Positions 55,308 to 64,000 of a DNA stretch of 64,000 nt are shown here, one piece after another. Location: the NCBI RefSeq assembly GCF_000142905.1, contig NW_013657622.1:35180-99179 (forward strand), read 5' to 3'. The notes below the pieces were generated by a model that was not told the DNA's origin, ran no database searches, and worked only from the letters and a program-made list of their open reading frames with translations. Origin of the DNA: Thecamonas trahens ATCC 50062 (lineage: Eukaryota; Apusozoa; Apusomonadida; Apusomonadidae). A program made the position numbers and the translations under genes. The number at the start of each line of letters is the position of its first letter. Within the stretch, counting starts at the first letter, position 1.

Positions 55308-58194
55308 ATGTCGACGACGACGCAGACAAGCCAGTCGCGTGCGGCGTATGCGTACAACTTGCTGATGGCTTCGCAGACCCGTCCTGCTCAGCATCAGGTG
55401 TGGAATGGGCCGGAGACCGGGTTTGGCTCCCGTGGGGGTACGTGGAAGGGGGGGGGATGGGCATAGGCATGAAGTGAGGCAGTGGGGGGGGGGGGGCATA
55501 GGCATGGGCATGGGCATGGCCATCATGGTCGAGGTCATGGACATAGGCATGGCCATCATGGTCGTGATCAGTGGACAGTAGGCATGGCCATCAGTGGTCA
55601 AGGTCATGGACATGGGCATGGCCATCATGGTCGAGGTCATGGACATGGGCATGGCCATCATGGTCGAGGTCATGGACATAGGCATGGCCATCATGGTCGT
55701 GGTCATGGACATGGCATGGCCATCATGGTCGAGGTCATGGACATGGGCATGGCCATCATGTCGTGGTCATGGACATAGGCATGGCCATCATGGTCGAGGT
55801 CATGGACATAGGCATGGCCATCATGGTCGTGGTCATGGACATGGGCATGGCCATCATGGTCGAGGTCATGGACATGGGCATGGCCATCATGGTCGTGGTC
55901 ATGGACATAGGCATGGCCATCATGGTCGAGGTCATGGACATGGGCATGGCCATCACGATCATGGCCATCATGGTCGAGATCCTGGAGAGTGGCATGGGGA
56001 AGGGTGGCCACGGACAGTGACAGGACAGAGGCAAGGGCGAGGAATTGACTCATGGTTGGGTTGACGGATGGGCGACGTGGTGGTTGTGGGACATGGTCGG
56101 CGATGGGCATGATCGACTGGCCTCGGCCATGTAGAACGATCCTCGCCGAGCCAGGTCACGGGCCCGAACAGGGCCAAGTACTTCCGCAAGTCGGTGGTGC
56201 CTTACATGCGGACGGTGGCGCCGAGCACAATGCTGGAGCAGGTTGCGGCGGCTGATGCGGCGGCAAGTGCCCTGCAGACCATGGGCGGTGCGACTTCGGG
56301 CGGCGCTTCGCGGCTGGGCGTCGACTCGCGGAGCGGGAGACTGGCTTCCGCAGCGGGCGCGACGCGGACGTCAGCGGTCGACGCCGGGCTGCAGAGCGCC
56401 GGCGAGGGCGCCGGCAGCAGAGGCACGCGTGAGGGCGCACGGTCTGTTGGCGTCCAGACCCTCTACCGCGAGTCTGAGGCGCAAACCGATCCATACACGC
56501 CCGAGTACGTGACCCGAGACGGCGAAGAGCCCGAGCTCCTCTCGCTCGCCATGTTTACCTACGGCCACGGCCTTCCAGTCACGATGGACGAGATCGAGTT
56601 GATTGAGAAGGCGCGCGAAAAGCGGGCGTGGGAGGCCTCGCTGCCGCCCATTGACGACCCGGACCAGTTTGAGCTCCGCCAGCGGATGATGGAGGAGATG
56701 GAGATGCAAGAGTGGCGCGAGCGCGAGGAGGAGATCGAGCGTCTGCAGCAGGCCCGGCTCGAGGTCCTCCGCCAGATGATCGAGCAGGCCGACGTCGAGA
56801 ACGAGGAGCTGAACAACGAGCGCGTTGCCGAGGTCTGGCGACTCAACACTCTCGCCAAAGAGGTCAAGGTCTCCAACGTCCAAGCCGCCCGCATCAAGAC
56901 CCTGCGCAAGCTCGCCCGCCGCCGCAAGAAGCTCGACCCGCTGCTCTCGCTCTCGGCGCTCGAGGCCACCAAACGTGACATTGTGGCCGAGTATGCAGAC
57001 TTTGGCTCGCACGTCTACGCCGGGGCCAAGCGGAGCGGCAAGGCCCGCGACACCCAGGACACCGCCCAGCTGTACGACATCTCCTATGCCATTGACCTTT
57101 CGTCGCGCGCCGCGCTCGACGAGCTCGAGGCCTTTATTCCCACCGACGCCTTTACCCCCAAGATCGACATCCCCATCCGCCATACCAAGGCCCGCACCCC
57201 GGCCGAGCGCAAGATGCGCAAGGTGACTCAGCAGCTCGAGGTCGTCGACCGCGCCATCAAGAAGCGCAAGGACACGTCCCAGCGCCCGCGGACGCCGCTC
57301 ACCTGCGCCCATCGCATCGAAAAGCCGCCGCCGCGGCCGCCCACCCCGCAGCTCCACCAGCCCGATAAGGCCGAGGAGGAGAAGGACGTCGCCGTCATCC
57401 TCATCCAGTCCCTCATCCGTGGGCGCGCCGTTCAGAACACGATGTTCGAGGGCAAGGAGCGCCGGCTCCCGCTCATCCAGGAGCTCCGCTCCGTCCACGC
57501 CGTCTCCCAGGTCGAGCGCAACGAGCTCGCCCAGCTCCGTCGCGACGCCCTCGCCGCCCGTGCCGCCCGCGACAAGACGGCGCGCTCAGCCAAAGCCAAG
57601 TCGGCCGCCGTCGAGTCTGCGCTCGGCTCGGTTGTCGGCAACGCGCTCGAGTACTTTTCAAAGCAGCTTGTTCGTCTCCGCGAGGAGCGCCGCATCGCGG
57701 CCATGGTCAAGCTCGCCGAGCGCGAGCGCCGCCGCCGCGAGGCTGCAGAGTCCGGCCGCCGCGTCGCCGAGGAGGCCCGCCGCAAGGTCGAGGATGAGAT
57801 CTTTGCACAAATCATGGGCACCCACCAAGAGTCAGTTGACTCGTACATCGAGTCGGTCCTCTCCTCGGCCGTCGCCGCCACCTCACGCGACCAGGCGCTC
57901 GACGAGGCTCGCCTCAAGGCCGCCCAGCTCAACACCCTCGTCGACGAGCTCGAGGCTCAGCGCGAAGAGCCGAGCGTCGTTGTTCGCGACCTTGTCACCT
58001 CGTTCCTCTTCCCCGAGGTCGAGCGCCGGACCCTCCAGGCTCGTGTCGCGCACCAGCAGCGCCGCTTTCTTGCAGGCGCCCAGGCCGCCGTCCGCGCCTC
58101 GGTCGCCAACAACGCAGCATCGTTCTCCGACGCCGTTGCCCCGGCCCCGTCGCGCGCACGACCCGGCTCGTCGCCGCTTGTCCCGCGCCCATAA
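55308..58194 (+). CDS. CFAP91: Cilia- and flagella-associated protein 91
   Basis: 729 residues from two exons. Exon 1 (55308-55437) encodes MSTTTQTSQSRAAYAYNLLM onward, 43 codons plus one base; exon 2 (56135-58194) restores a Glu codon. The family signature YRESEAQTDPYTPEYV is followed by MIDERIELIEKAREKRAW-type helices (here IELIEKAREKRAWEASLP), long charged coiled coils, an IQ-like ILIQSLIRGRAVQNTMFEGK (about 465-484), and the conserved C-terminal helices with YFSKQLVRLREERRIAAM. CFAP91 is an axonemal protein that links the calmodulin/radial-spoke complex to the dynein regulatory system, so the organism is flagellated. The start is supported by the exact intron phase. The stop overlaps TAAACG. 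Confidence 0.88.
55438..56134 (+). other. First intron of CFAP91
   Basis: 697 nt, donor GTACGT and acceptor CATGTAG, phase 1. It is almost filled by a 33-bp minisatellite plus two G runs. Confidence 0.85.
55500..55985 (+). repeat. 33-bp minisatellite, about 14 copies
   Basis: Unit of 33 bp built from GGCATGGCCATCATGGTCG followed by (A/T)GGTCATGGACAT(A/G). Copies alternate GTCGAGG and GTCGTGG. It lies wholly within the CFAP91 intron; His/Gly-rich and Met-rich open frames across it are repeat artefacts. Confidence 0.95.
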
Positions 58195-58278
58195 ACGTCT
58201 GCCAAGCCGTGGCAAACTACGCCTGTGTGTGTATTCGCGGCTGATTCATGCCGCCAATCGGCTGCAGCTACCACATCA

Positions 58279-60962
58279 TCACCGCTTGTCGGTGCTGGGC
58301 TCGACGTTGCCCGGCAGGGTCAGCTCGCCAGCCAGCGCCTGAGTCATGTTCGGCAACTTGAAGCCGTCAATGTAGGCAGCGCGGGCGGCGTGGAGCGCGT
58401 CAAGCTCGGCCACCTTTGTCTGCGGGAACCACGAGCGGCAGCGGCAATTGTGGATCTCGCCCTTGCGGGACACGCCCGACGTGGAGCCGGAGAGATCGCA
58501 GGGCGAGACGGTGGTCGAGGCCGAGCCGGTGGTGGTCCCGCTCCGCGAGCCGCCCTTGCGACGGTTCTTCTTCTTCTTGCGGTTCCGCCGCGACGGGACC
58601 TGCAGGCGGCGCCGCGACCGGCGCGAGCCCGACTCGGAGCCCGAGCTCGACGCTGTGCCGGAAATCTTGAACGAGGGCACAACCCGGCCCGAGGTCGACG
58701 CCAACGACGCCGCTGCTGGGTTGTTGCGCGGGTTGCGGCACTGGGCAAAGACGGCGGGCCGCGGCTCGTCGGCGCCGCCCATCAGTTCGATCGGCGCAGC
58801 GTGGGCAGAGATGACGGCGCGGATGGCAGCGAGTCCAGCCTGCGATGGCGAGAGCGCATTGAGTGGCTCGGCGCCGGCAAGGACCGCGGCGCAGGCGGCG
58901 GCCGAGTCGGCAATGGCCTTGAGCGAGTACCCGCCCTCGAGAGCGAGGATGACCTTGTCTGGCGCAGCATCGCGGATGGCGGCGGTCATGGTGGCGTAGG
59001 CAAGCGGAGTGAGGCTCGCGCCGCCGAGCGGATCGCCAGCAGCAGCGTCAAAGCCGGCCGAGATGAAAACAAGCTGCGGCTGGTAGCGCTGCATGAGCGG
59101 GAGGAGGACGTGGTGTAGGACAGCGAGGTAGTCGCCGTCGCCGATGGTGGCGCCGTCGAGGAGCTCGGCGGCCGACGGCAACGAGCCTGAGGGACGCTCG
59201 GCTGTCGCTCCGGGCGTCAGCTCGTCGTAGTTCCAGGCCACGTTGTAGTTGAAACCCGAGCCTGGACAGACACCCGTGGCCTCAGGCCCGGCGGCGTAGT
59301 ACGGGATGGCGGGCGAGCCCGGGTAGAACGTGCCGTTGTCGAAGCGATGCATGGAAAAGTACATGACAGCGGGGTTATCGGCAAAGGCATTCTGAATGCC
59401 GTTGCCGTGGTGGACGTCCCAGTCGATGATGAGCACCCGCGCGAGCGGTGCCTTGAGGCCAAGCGATGGCCCAGCTAGACTCGGCGATGTAGCCACACCG
59501 GCTGCTACGGCCACGTTGTTGAAGAGGCAGAAGCCCATTGGAGTCGACCGCTCCGCGTGATGGCCCGGCGGCCGGATGACAGCCACGCCCGAGCCGAGCT
59601 CACCGCGGGCCACGCGGGCGGTGAGCTCGAGTAGACCACCGGCTGAGAGCTCGGCCGCCACGCCCGAGTGCTTGTTGAGAAAAACCGAATTGCAGGCCGC
59701 CACCAGCTTCTTGCGCGCCTTGACCGACGCAGTGGTGATGCCGTGGACGTGCGACCAGTGTGCGCTCGAATGCACTGTCTTGGCCTCGTCGAGAGTGAGC
59801 GGGCGGACCGGCACCCGCTCAAACTTGGCCTCCAGCCCACGGTACTGCAGGGCGGCCATGATCGAGACCACGCGGTGCGGTGCTTCGGGGTGAGTCCACT
59901 CGGACGGCGACATGTGCTGGACCATTCGCGCGTCAAAAACGAGGCCGGGCCTGCGCGCCGACCTCGCCCCGCCCGCCGCCGCGGCGACCTGGCTGCCGCC
60001 GGGGACCCCATCCGCGCCGCCGCCGGCTGCCCGCGACCGCGACCGGTGCACCTGCCGCCGCCGCCGCCCCGCCCGCCGCCGCGGCGACGACAGCGGCGGC
60101 TGATGACCGCTTGGCCCTCCATCGCCCTCCAACCCCAGCGAGAGCGAGTCCATCATCGACAGCGACCGGTGAAGCTTCGATCGGCCGAGAACCAGACTCG
60201 GTGACGCCGGTGGGAGCAGTAGGCCATCTGGCAGCTCTGGCACAGCCACCACAAGTTCTTCTTCAACCACAGCCTGCGAACTGCCCTCCTGTACAGCCGC
60301 GACCTCGTCCTCGTCTTCAACATCTCCCGACAGCGAGAGCGACGAGATCATGTCAAACTCGTCATCGTCGCCACTGCCATGATCTTCGCCAGCACCATCG
60401 GCACCCGTCGTCCTGGCATTGGCACTCGTCGTCGTGACGTCGGCATCCGTCGTCGTGACGTCGGTACCCGTTGTCGTGATGACAGAAGAGCTTGGAGACG
60501 GACCCGGGCCGGCAGCAGGGCCGGCAGCAGGGCCGGCAGCAGGGCCGGCAGCAGGGCCAACAGTGGCAGTAGCAAAAGCTGCGGCGCGGGCAGAGAGGAT
60601 GCTGGCCAGGGTGTGCGGATCGGCCAGGACAGCGAGGATGGGCCCTGCATCGAGCGGAGCGATGGGCACGGCGAGGGGCGCCCAGGGCGAGGGCGGGGCG
60701 GGAGGCGGCAGGCGGGGCGGCCGAGCCTGCGGCGTGTGCGGCAAGGAGATAGGCCAGTGAGTCGAGCGGATACGGCGGACCGAGGCCATTGAGGGCCACA
60801 AAGGGCGTGGGGAGGGCCCGCGGGAGGACCGGGTGCCGCTCAGGCCGCCGCCACCTCGCCCGGCGGGTGGAGGACCAGGCCCGTCCGGGTCGGGCTGACT
60901 GCTCCGCCGGCAGCCATGTGGGCCGCCAGGGCTACTACTCCGTTCTGCGGATTGATGCCCAT
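58279..60962 (-). CDS. Class II histone deacetylase
   Basis: Zn-dependent deacetylase. Catalytic motifs are RPPGHHAE (about 59549-59575), DWDVHHGNG (about 59400-59426), SAGFDAAAGDPLGG (about 59025-59066) and EGGYS (about 58930-58945); the GFDAAxGDPLGG form indicates class II (HDAC6/HDA1 type). It removes acetyl groups from histones or, in HDAC6, tubulin. After the domain comes a basic Arg/Lys-rich segment with RRNRKKKKNRRKGG (possible NLS) and a short conserved-looking tail. Upstream is a Ser/Thr/Ala linker with four GPAA repeats. The N-terminus is uncertain: MGINPQNGVVALAAHM (60962) opens one frame, a plausible continuation LPRALPTPFVALNGLGPPYP is in a second, and PLAVPIAPLDAGPILAVL joins the catalytic frame, so one or two indels or introns lie at about 60670-60840. 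The + strand G run at 60961 onward abuts the start. Confidence 0.8.
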
Positions 60963-61095
60963 GGGGGGGGGGGGGAGGGGGGGGGAGGGGGAGAGGTGGA
61001 GTGGTGGCGACTGGTCGTGGCCTGGGCTGGCGGGCAGATGGTGATGTGGGGGGAGGGGGGGGAAGGGGGAGGGGGGGGGGGGGGAAGTGGGGGGA
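60961..61095 (+). repeat. G-rich homopolymer tract
   Basis: Long G runs with A or T interruptions, potentially quadruplex-forming. On the HDAC coding strand this is a C run immediately before the start codon. Confidence 0.85.
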
Positions 61096-61397
61096 TCGGT
61101 GGTGGAGGATGGATGGTGTGGATGGAATGGGATGGGTGGGGGAAGGGTTGGTGCCGTGCGGTGGGCTCCATGGCACGGTGGACGAGCAGGTCGCACACAG
61201 CGCGTCAGTCGTCGGTCGTCGGTCAGGCAGATTCGGCAGGTTCGAGTCGGTTGGTTGCCTGGCAACGAAGCCACCGCCACAGCCACAAACACGCGCCTCT
61301 ACACACGCCACTCTACACACACACGCCATGGTACGGACGCGCCCTCCACCTCCACACCACACCCCACACACACACGCACACACAAACTCACTCACTC
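61096..61397. promoter_or_regulatory. Short divergent region with CA-rich stretch
   Basis: A G-rich part followed by CA microsatellite-like sequence (61310-61388) immediately upstream of the small gene. It probably holds both promoters. Confidence 0.45.
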
Positions 61398-61732
61398 ATG
61401 GTGTGTTTGCGCATGCATGCGGTGGTCAGTCGCGCGGCGAGCAGGTCACCGAGTCGCAGCTGTCGGAGCTGTGCGAGCAGGTGGAGAACCACCGGGAGGA
61501 CAAGGACCGGCTGCGGATTCTCAAGAACGTGCTGCGGACGGAGGAGTTCTTCTTCACCGTCGCCCAGATCGCCACCATTGTCCCGCTTCTCAAGTTTGGT
61601 GATCCCAAGGTGGAGGCCGCCATCGCCCTCCACTCGCGGCTGCTGGATCCGTCGGAGGACTACGGCCCCGTCCTCGATCTGTTCAAGTTCAAGGAAGACA
61701 AGGACACCATCAACGCCGCCATCTCCTCCTAG
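61398..61732 (+). CDS. Small DUF4476-like protein
   Basis: About 102 residues. The body VTESQLSELCEQVENHREDK, EEFFFTVAQIATIVPLLKFGD and SEDYGPVLDLFKF shows the repeated alpha-helical pattern of the DUF4476 domain; function is unknown. The ORF has no good in-frame start near the domain. I propose ATG at 61398-61400 followed directly by a GTGTGT donor and a short 29-nt intron ending GGTCAG, giving MSRGEQVTESQ. Alternatives are ATG at 61328 followed by GTACGG with the same acceptor (99-nt intron), or no intron with a low-complexity Pro/His/Thr start. The stop is followed by TAAACC (61751) and GCATGC (61764). It converges on the coiled-coil gene at 50 bp. Confidence 0.65.
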
Positions 61733-61781
61733 TGTCCTGCTCTTCCTTCATAAACCCGCACAAGCATGCACACATGCCTTT

Positions 61782-64000
61782 TCACAGCAGGTGCGAGATG
61801 TCGTCATCGCCGGCTCGCCGCCGCCATGACGGCCCGCCGCCGTAGCCTGCTGTGCTACCGCCGCCAGCGTACCCGCCGCCGTATCCCCCTCCGTATCCGC
61901 CGTATCCATACCCGCCGCCGTACGACGTGCCTCCCTGCGAATAGCGATATTCGGGACGAGGTGATGGCGAGGGCGCAGATGCCGTGCTGCCCGAGCGCAG
62001 CGCCTTCTCGAGTGCGGCCTTCTCGATGTCGAGCTGCGAGATGGTGGCGTCGCGCGCGTCCAGCTGACGTTGGGCAGTGTCGAGCTGGGCAGCGAGGCGT
62101 GAGGCCCGGGCTGCATCGCGCTGTGCAGCCGCAAGCTGCGCAGTCAGCTGCTCGTTGTGGATCTGTAGGCTCTCGATGCGCGACGTGAGGGCTGCGTTCG
62201 ATGACCGCTCCACAGAGAGTTGGACGTGGAGCTCGTTTGCCTCGGTGGCAAAGACAGAGCGCAGCCGCCCGAGCTCGTCTTCTAGCGCCGAGAGCGTTCG
62301 ATGCGAGGTGGCGAGCGAGGCGTGAGTCGCTGCCGCACCCTCATGCCGCGCAGCCTCGGCCTCGCGCCGCGCCGCGTCGCGGTCGTCCAACGCCGCGTGC
62401 AGCTGCGCTCGGAGCGCGTGGATGGTTGACGAGTCCGGACCGAGTCGCACAACTGTCTCGTACTTGTCGCGAAGGCCCGCAAGCTCGGCATCAAGGTTTT
62501 TTGCCCGCGCTTCAGCTTCGCGCGCCTGTGCCTCGGCCCGCTGCAGCGCACCAGCGAGCGCCTCGCGCTCGAGCGTCGCCTCCTTGGCCCGCACCCGCTC
62601 CTGCATAAGCCGATCTTCCCACACCGCAGCCGGAATCGCCGATCCGCGCGCCTCAATCTCAAGCTGCAGCCGCATGTATCGGCCCTTGACCTCGTGGAGC
62701 TCAGTCTGGAGCGCCACTGCGCTTCGTACCTGCTCATCACTCTCCGCGAGCGCTCGTTTGAGCGCCGCTCGCTCCTCGGTGCGCTCGATGAGCTCGTTAC
62801 GCAGCCGCGCGGCCTCGGCTTCGAGCTCGAGCACCCGCGTGGAGGTCACAGATGACATCCGCGCATCAATAGCCTCCACCGCTGCGGCTTGTACGCTTGT
62901 CGCTGTTGCCTCGAGTGTCTCCGCTGTTGCGCGCGTGTCGGCAGCCTGTTGCTTAAGCGTGCTCACCTGGGCCTCGAGCGCATCAACTTGGGCCCGCTTC
63001 GTCTCCAGCTCGGCTTTGGACCGCTCAGCGTCGGCGAGAGCTGCATCGAGCGAGGTATGCAGCCGCTGCACATAGTCGGTCTGCTGCTTGATCTGCCGTT
63101 TGAGGTCGCGGACTTCGTCGGCGAGTGGTTTGCCTTTGAGCTGCGACTTGAGCGCCGCCGATGTGACGCCGGCCGAGGACAGCGCGTCAAGCACAAGGTT
63201 TGGCGAGCCAGGCGTCCCAACTCGGCTGCTACCGGCCGACGATTCGCCGCCGGCCGCCAGCTCGGCCACTCGCAGCGGTGTCCCCGGCGCGCTGCCGGCC
63301 GACGGCGGCGGCACAAACGACGAGAGGCAAGTCGCATCCGCCTCCCGGCTGACGTCAAGCGGTGGGAGGGTGGCAAGCACTGCATCAGCTGCACCAAGCG
63401 CATCCGCTGCCGCTGTTCGCTCTGCAGCATCGGCACGGGCATCGGCGTCCTGCAGCTCGCGGCCAAGCGCTAGGGCCCGGGCGTTGGCCACCTCGAGATC
63501 AGCCATGGCCAACGCAAGCGCTGACGAAAGATCGCTGTTGGCAGCCTCAAGCTCGGCGATACGTCCGTTGGCCGCGTCGAGGGCCGCGACCATATCGTCC
63601 TCGGGCGCCGAGGACGGTAGGCCGGCGGCAGCTGGATCGTTCTCCTCGGTGACGACGACGCCTGACGCCGAGCCGTCGACCAGCGACACGTCTTCACGGG
63701 CCTGTGACACGCGAGCGACCTTGTTCTGCAGGCGACTGATGGTGGCCTTGGCATCGGCGGCCTCGCGCGCCGCCACCTCTGCTGCCAGCACCGCCTTGGC
63801 CACCTCGTCCTCCAACGCCCGCTTCTCAGCCTCAGCAGCGCCGAGCTTCTCGCCGGCGACGGTCTTAAAGGCGGCCGCCTCTGTCGCCGCCGCCTCCGCC
63901 GCCGCCAGCTGCTTCTCCAGCTCGGCGATAGTCCGCCCGGCCTCCTCGCCTGCCGCCGCAGCCTCGGCCAGCGACGCCGCCTCGGCCAGGGCCACCGCCA
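61782..64000 (-). CDS. Long coiled-coil protein, start beyond window
   Basis: At least 739 residues, open to the window edge. Nearly continuous heptads rich in Ala, Glu, Leu, Arg (e.g. VRDLKRQIKQQTDYVQRLHT, AALKRALAESDEQVRSAV) with a non-coiled Ser/Gly/Pro segment (about 62% from the C-terminus, FVPPPSAGSAPGTPLRV). The C-terminus is Gly/Tyr-rich (YGGGYGYGGYGGGYGGGYAG) and ends GDDDISHLL. Coiled coils of this kind occur in centrosomal, Golgi and intermediate-filament-like proteins, but I do not recognise the family. Codon bias is uniform. The right part lies outside the window, so domain order cannot be judged. Confidence 0.75.
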   Translation of the reverse strand, partial: AVALAEAASLAEAAAAGEEAGRTIAELEKQLAAAEAAATEAAAFKTVAGEKLGAAEAEKRALEDEVAKAVLAAEVAAREAADAKATISRLQNKVARVSQAREDVSLVDGSASGVVVTEENDPAAAGLPSSAPEDDMVAALDAANGRIAELEAANSDLSSALALAMADLEVANARALALGRELQDADARADAAERTAAADALGAADAVLATLPPLDVSREADATCLSSFVPPPSAGSAPGTPLRVAELAAGGESSAGSSRVGTPGSPNLVLDALSSAGVTSAALKSQLKGKPLADEVRDLKRQIKQQTDYVQRLHTSLDAALADAERSKAELETKRAQVDALEAQVSTLKQQAADTRATAETLEATATSVQAAAVEAIDARMSSVTSTRVLELEAEAARLRNELIERTEERAALKRALAESDEQVRSAVALQTELHEVKGRYMRLQLEIEARGSAIPAAVWEDRLMQERVRAKEATLEREALAGALQRAEAQAREAEARAKNLDAELAGLRDKYETVVRLGPDSSTIHALRAQLHAALDDRDAARREAEAARHEGAAATHASLATSHRTLSALEDELGRLRSVFATEANELHVQLSVERSSNAALTSRIESLQIHNEQLTAQLAAAQRDAARASRLAAQLDTAQRQLDARDATISQLDIEKAALEKALRSGSTASAPSPSPRPEYRYSQGGTSYGGGYGYGGYGGGYGGGYAGGGSTAGYGGGPSWRRRAGDDDISHLL

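Noticed and set aside
55482-56064. His/Gly-rich and Met-rich open frames, possibly a metal-binding protein
   Set aside because: They fall wholly in a 33-bp minisatellite in the CFAP91 intron, whose splice phases are exact.
58279-61395. HDAC start at 61395
   Set aside because: The extra N-terminal sequence is Cys/Val and Pro/Ser low complexity translated from CA-rich and C-run DNA, and overlaps the divergent small gene.

Overview
This window is nuclear DNA of a GC-rich, intron-poor, flagellated unicellular eukaryote. It carries a cilia-specific protein (CFAP91), a kinesin, a GPI transamidase subunit, ubiquitin and SUMO enzymes, a VPS13 lipid-transfer protein and canonical GT-AG introns. It has no operons and no prokaryotic signals. 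The compact high-GC genes, large receptor-like Cys-rich membrane proteins and abundant minisatellites resemble an apusomonad such as Thecamonas trahens; that name is inference from gene style, not a database match. Three runs of N (20318-20417, 33903-34062, 45383-45482) show a draft assembly.

Layout, left to right: VPS13-like protein (-, runs off the left edge); 1.7 kb divergent promoter region; kinesin-FHA-C2 (+); TLC-domain membrane protein (+); 58-bp minisatellite; PIGU (+); large Cys-rich polytopic membrane protein (-); poly-T/AT-rich region with a gap; Listerin E3 ligase (-); F-BAR/RhoGAP protein (+) with a repeat-filled first intron; two-pore channel (-); 41-bp minisatellite with a gap; TBC Rab-GAP (+); USP9X-type deubiquitinase (-) with a repeat-bearing first intron; 15-bp minisatellite; coiled-coil protein of unknown function (+); RCC1-repeat/sulfotransferase (-); Ulp2/SENP6-7-type SUMO protease (-); CFAP91 (+) with a repeat-filled first intron; class II histone deacetylase (-); DUF4476-like protein (+); long coiled-coil protein (-, runs off the right edge).

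Three organisational themes stand out. (1) Convergent gene pairs are only about 12 to 130 bp apart, while divergent intervals and first introns are long and filled with tandem repeats. (2) Six genes show the same kind of reading-frame break: the downstream frame is always displaced as if one base were missing, and four of the breaks lie at a C or T run. This suggests consensus undercalls, with programmed -1 frameshifting as the less likely alternative. (3) A heptamer, ACGATTA/TAATCGT, recurs at many separate non-coding places, both singly and inside two unrelated minisatellites. The most novel protein is a predicted type II membrane protein with a lumenal RCC1 propeller fused to a carbohydrate sulfotransferase. 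The genes do not form one pathway; protein quality control and modifier enzymes (Listerin, USP, SUMO protease, HDAC) and membrane-traffic proteins (VPS13, TBC, two-pore channel, F-BAR/RhoGAP, PIGU) are well represented.
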